From Pseudomonadota bacterium (GTDB taxonomy: Bacteria > Pseudomonadota > Gammaproteobacteria > Burkholderiales > Burkholderiaceae_D): 17,322 bases of DNA. The position numbers were made by a program, and so were the translations under genes. Every line of letters starts with the position of its first letter. Position 1 is the stretch's first letter. Where the stretch lies: NCBI GenBank assembly GCA_023420795.1, contig JAEZVM010000016.1:1-17322 (forward strand), read 5' to 3'. The notes below the pieces were generated by a model. The model saw only the letters and a program-made list of their open reading frames with translations. It was not told where the DNA came from and made no database searches. This document shows positions 15,010-17,322 of this stretch, one piece after another.

Positions 15010-17322
15010 TTATACCAACACACGTTCAATGCCGCCGTTATTGGCCCGCGCCACGTAATCGGGCAGCCAGTTCTCGCCCAGCAAATGCTTGGCCATCTCG
15101 ATCACGATATAGTCGGCAGTGGTGCCGGAGTCCTCGTTGTAGCGCGTCAGGCCCTGCAGGCAGGACGGGCAGGACGTCAGGATCTTCACATCGCCGTTGA
15201 AGCCGTCCGCGCGCAGCTTGTCGGCACCCTTGCGCATTTCCTCTTCCTTGCGGAAGCGAACCTGCGTCGAGATGTCCGGGCGGCTGACGCCGAACGTGCC
15301 GGACTCGCCGCAGCAGCGATCGTTCTTCTCGACCTTCTGTCCATCGGCAACCGTAATCAGCGCATTCACCGTCTTCAGCGAATCCTGCTGCTTCATCGGA
15401 TTGTGGCAAGGCTCGTGGTACATGTAACGCACGCCGCCTACGCCTTCGAGCTTCACGCCCTTTTCCAGCAGATACTCGTGAATGTCGATGATCCGGCAGC
15501 CCGGGAAAATCTTCTCGAATTCATAGCTCTGCAACTGGTCGTAACAGGTTCCGCATGACACTACGACCGTCTTGATATCGAGGTAGTTCAGCGTGTTGGC
15601 CATGCGATGGAACAACACCCGGTTGTCCGTCATCATTTTCTCGGCCTTGTCGTACTGGCCGTTGCCGCGCTGTGGATAGCCGCAGCACAGGTAACCCGGC
15701 GGCAGCACCGTCTGCACGCCGACATGCCACAGCATTGCCTGCGTTGCGAGGCCGACCTGCGAGAACAGGCGTTCGGAGCCGCAGCCCGGGAAGTAGAACA
15801 CTGCTTCCGTATCGGCAGTGGTCTTCATCGGATCGCGGATGATCGGCACGATCTTGTCGTCTTCGATATCGAGCAGCGCACGCGCGGTTTTCTTCGGCAG
15901 ATTGCCCGGCATCTTCTTGTTGATGAAGTGGATCACCTGTTCCTTCACCGGCGGTTTGCCGTGCGTGGCCGGCGGCGCCTTGGTCTGCTTCTTCGCAAAC
16001 TTCTTCAGCACGTCATTCGCCAGGCGCTGCGCCTTGAAGCCGATGCCGGTCATCGCCGCGCGGGTCGCGTTGATGGTCGCCGGATCGGTCGCGTTCAGGA
16101 AGAACATCGCTGCGGCAGTGCCGGGATTGAACGACTTCTTGTCCATCTTGCGCAGCAGGTTGCGCATATTCATCGACACGTCGCCGAAGTCGATATCAAC
16201 CGGGCAGGGGTTCACGCAGCGGTGGCAGACCGTGCAGTGGTCGGCCACATCTTCGAATTCTTCCCAGTGCTTGATCGAGACGCCGCGGCGGGTCTGCTCT
16301 TCGTACAGAAAGGCCTCGACCAATAGCGAAGTCGCGAGAATCTTGTTGCGCGGCGAGTACAGCAGGTTCGCGCGCGGCACATGGGTCGAGCACACCGGCT
16401 TGCATTTGCCGCAACGCAGGCAGTCCTTGACGCTGTTGGCGATCGCGCCAATATCGCTCTGCTGCATGATCAGCGATTCATGCCCCATTAGCCCGAACGA
16501 TGGGGTGTAGGCATTGCGCAGGTCAGCCGGCATGTTCGGATCGTTGAGTAGCTTGCCTTTGTTGAAACGGCCCTCCGGATCGATGCGCTGCTTATAGGCG
16601 CGGAAGTCACCGATTTCCTCTTCGGTCAGGAACTCGAGCTTGGTGATGCCGATGCCATGCTCGCCGGAGATCACGCCATTGAGCGAGCGCGCCAGCTTCA
16701 TGATGCGCGCAACTGCCGCATGCGCATCCTGCAGCATCTCGTAGTGATCGGAATTAACCGGCAGGTTGGTGTGTACGTTGCCGTCGCCTGCATGCATGTG
16801 AAGTGACACGAACACACGGCCACGCAGCACCCGCTTGTGGATCGCGGTGCATTCGTCCAGGATCAGCTTGAAGGCGCCGCCGTTGAAGATCTGGCGGAAC
16901 GGCGCGCGCAATTCGGTTTTCCACGAGATGCGCACCGTCCGGTCCTGCAGCACATGGAACACTGTCGCATCCGGCTGTCTGCCGAGGCGTTCCTCAAACG
17001 TATCGGCCAGACGGTCGAGGCCGAGGGCGCTCAGTTCCGTCTTTGCTTCACGCAGCGGTTTATCAAGTTGCGTCAGCAGGTAGGACCAGCGTGCGTAGGT
17101 CGCATCGATCAGCTGCAGTACTTGGCTGACGCGGTCGCCGAGAAGTTCCTCGGCCGGGATGTCGTTCGCATCCGCATCGTCGCTCTTGCCGAGCGGCAGA
17201 TGGCCGGCAGAGAAGAAGCTGCGCAGCTCGTCCAGCAGTTGCAGCTTGTTTTTGATGGACAGCTCAATGTTGATGCGCTCGATGCCGTCGGTGTATTCAC
17301 CCATGCGGTCGAGCGGAATCAC
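15010..17322 (-). CDS. FAD-linked oxidase fused to Fe-S/CCG domains (N-terminus outside window)
   Basis: Only the last 770 residues are visible. The GTG at the window edge is not a true start, because the FAD-binding PCMH domain must lie further upstream. Positions below count from the first visible codon. The FAD-oxidase C-terminal domain occupies about 1–260, with HMHAGDGNVH (175–184) and SGEHGIGITK (219–228), as in GlcD/D-lactate and D-2-hydroxyglutarate dehydrogenases. Two ferredoxin-type 4Fe-4S motifs follow: C301/C304/C307/C311 and C363/C366/C369/C373. Then come two cysteine-rich CCG segments (YFPGCGSERLF…LCCGYP and YHEPCHNPM…CCGESGTFG), as in GlcF/LldE-type subunits. It is thus a single-chain D-2-hydroxyacid dehydrogenase that should pass electrons to the quinone pool; I recall such proteins at about 1300 residues in Burkholderiales. 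The substrate is not determinable. It leads a tight oxidase–HIT–DUF971 operon. Confidence 0.92.
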   Translation of the reverse strand: MIPLDRMGEYTDGIERINIELSIKNKLQLLDELRSFFSAGHLPLGKSDDADANDIPAEELLGDRVSQVLQLIDATYARWSYLLTQLDKPLREAKTELSALGLDRLADTFEERLGRQPDATVFHVLQDRTVRISWKTELRAPFRQIFNGGAFKLILDECTAIHKRVLRGRVFVSLHMHAGDGNVHTNLPVNSDHYEMLQDAHAAVARIMKLARSLNGVISGEHGIGITKLEFLTEEEIGDFRAYKQRIDPEGRFNKGKLLNDPNMPADLRNAYTPSFGLMGHESLIMQQSDIGAIANSVKDCLRCGKCKPVCSTHVPRANLLYSPRNKILATSLLVEAFLYEEQTRRGVSIKHWEEFEDVADHCTVCHRCVNPCPVDIDFGDVSMNMRNLLRKMDKKSFNPGTAAAMFFLNATDPATINATRAAMTGIGFKAQRLANDVLKKFAKKQTKAPPATHGKPPVKEQVIHFINKKMPGNLPKKTARALLDIEDDKIVPIIRDPMKTTADTEAVFYFPGCGSERLFSQVGLATQAMLWHVGVQTVLPPGYLCCGYPQRGNGQYDKAEKMMTDNRVLFHRMANTLNYLDIKTVVVSCGTCYDQLQSYEFEKIFPGCRIIDIHEYLLEKGVKLEGVGGVRYMYHEPCHNPMKQQDSLKTVNALITVADGQKVEKNDRCCGESGTFGVSRPDISTQVRFRKEEEMRKGADKLRADGFNGDVKILTSCPSCLQGLTRYNEDSGTTADYIVIEMAKHLLGENWLPDYVARANNGGIERVLV

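Overview
The window reads as chromosomal DNA of a betaproteobacterium, most likely Burkholderiales and plausibly the Oxalobacteraceae (Herbaspirillum/Herminiimonas/Collimonas type). The grounds are the protein sequences, the order ubiE–(Tim44-like gene)–ubiJ–ubiB, the cluster fmdB–DUF502–aspS–nudB, and the moderately high GC. The taxonomic call is inference from gene content only. Every gene I can support lies on the minus strand, so the text below follows transcription, from high to low coordinates.

17322–14144: the C-terminal part of a large FAD-linked oxidase fused to Fe-S and CCG domains enters from the right edge. A HIT-family protein and a DUF971 protein follow, packed within 2–6 nt of each other. 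14143–10156: a perfect TATAAT box precedes ubiE, a secreted/membrane Tim44-domain gene, ubiJ and ubiB, which are ubiquinone biosynthesis genes around one uncharacterised partner. A strong intrinsic-terminator hairpin lies between the Tim44 gene and ubiJ, and its U-tract runs almost into the ubiJ start codon. 10141–7905: a TPMT-family methyltransferase and, after a 170-bp gap with its own TATAAT box, a sodium:solute symporter.

7708–4832: fmdB, a DUF502 membrane protein and aspS, preceded by another TATAAT box and closed by a perfect 12-bp-stem terminator. The AspRS carries residues associated with non-discriminating tRNA charging. 4727–2125: nudB (folate-pathway Nudix hydrolase), an endonuclease/exonuclease/phosphatase-family gene and a clsB-type cardiolipin synthase; the last two correspond to ybhP and ybhO of E. 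coli. 1995–1: a class III sirtuin predicted to prefer acidic acyl-lysine, a small SnoaL/NTF2-like protein, a 275-bp gap with two small hairpins, and a truncated all-helical gene of unknown function leaving the left edge.

Overall this is ordinary core-genome housekeeping: quinone synthesis, translation, membrane lipid, redox and small hydrolases. I see no mobile element, CRISPR array, tRNA/rRNA or defence island, and nothing I would call a new system. The points most worth a second look are the terminator abutting ubiJ, the Tim44-domain gene inside the ubi cluster, the truncated helical protein, and several functional predictions made from specific residues.
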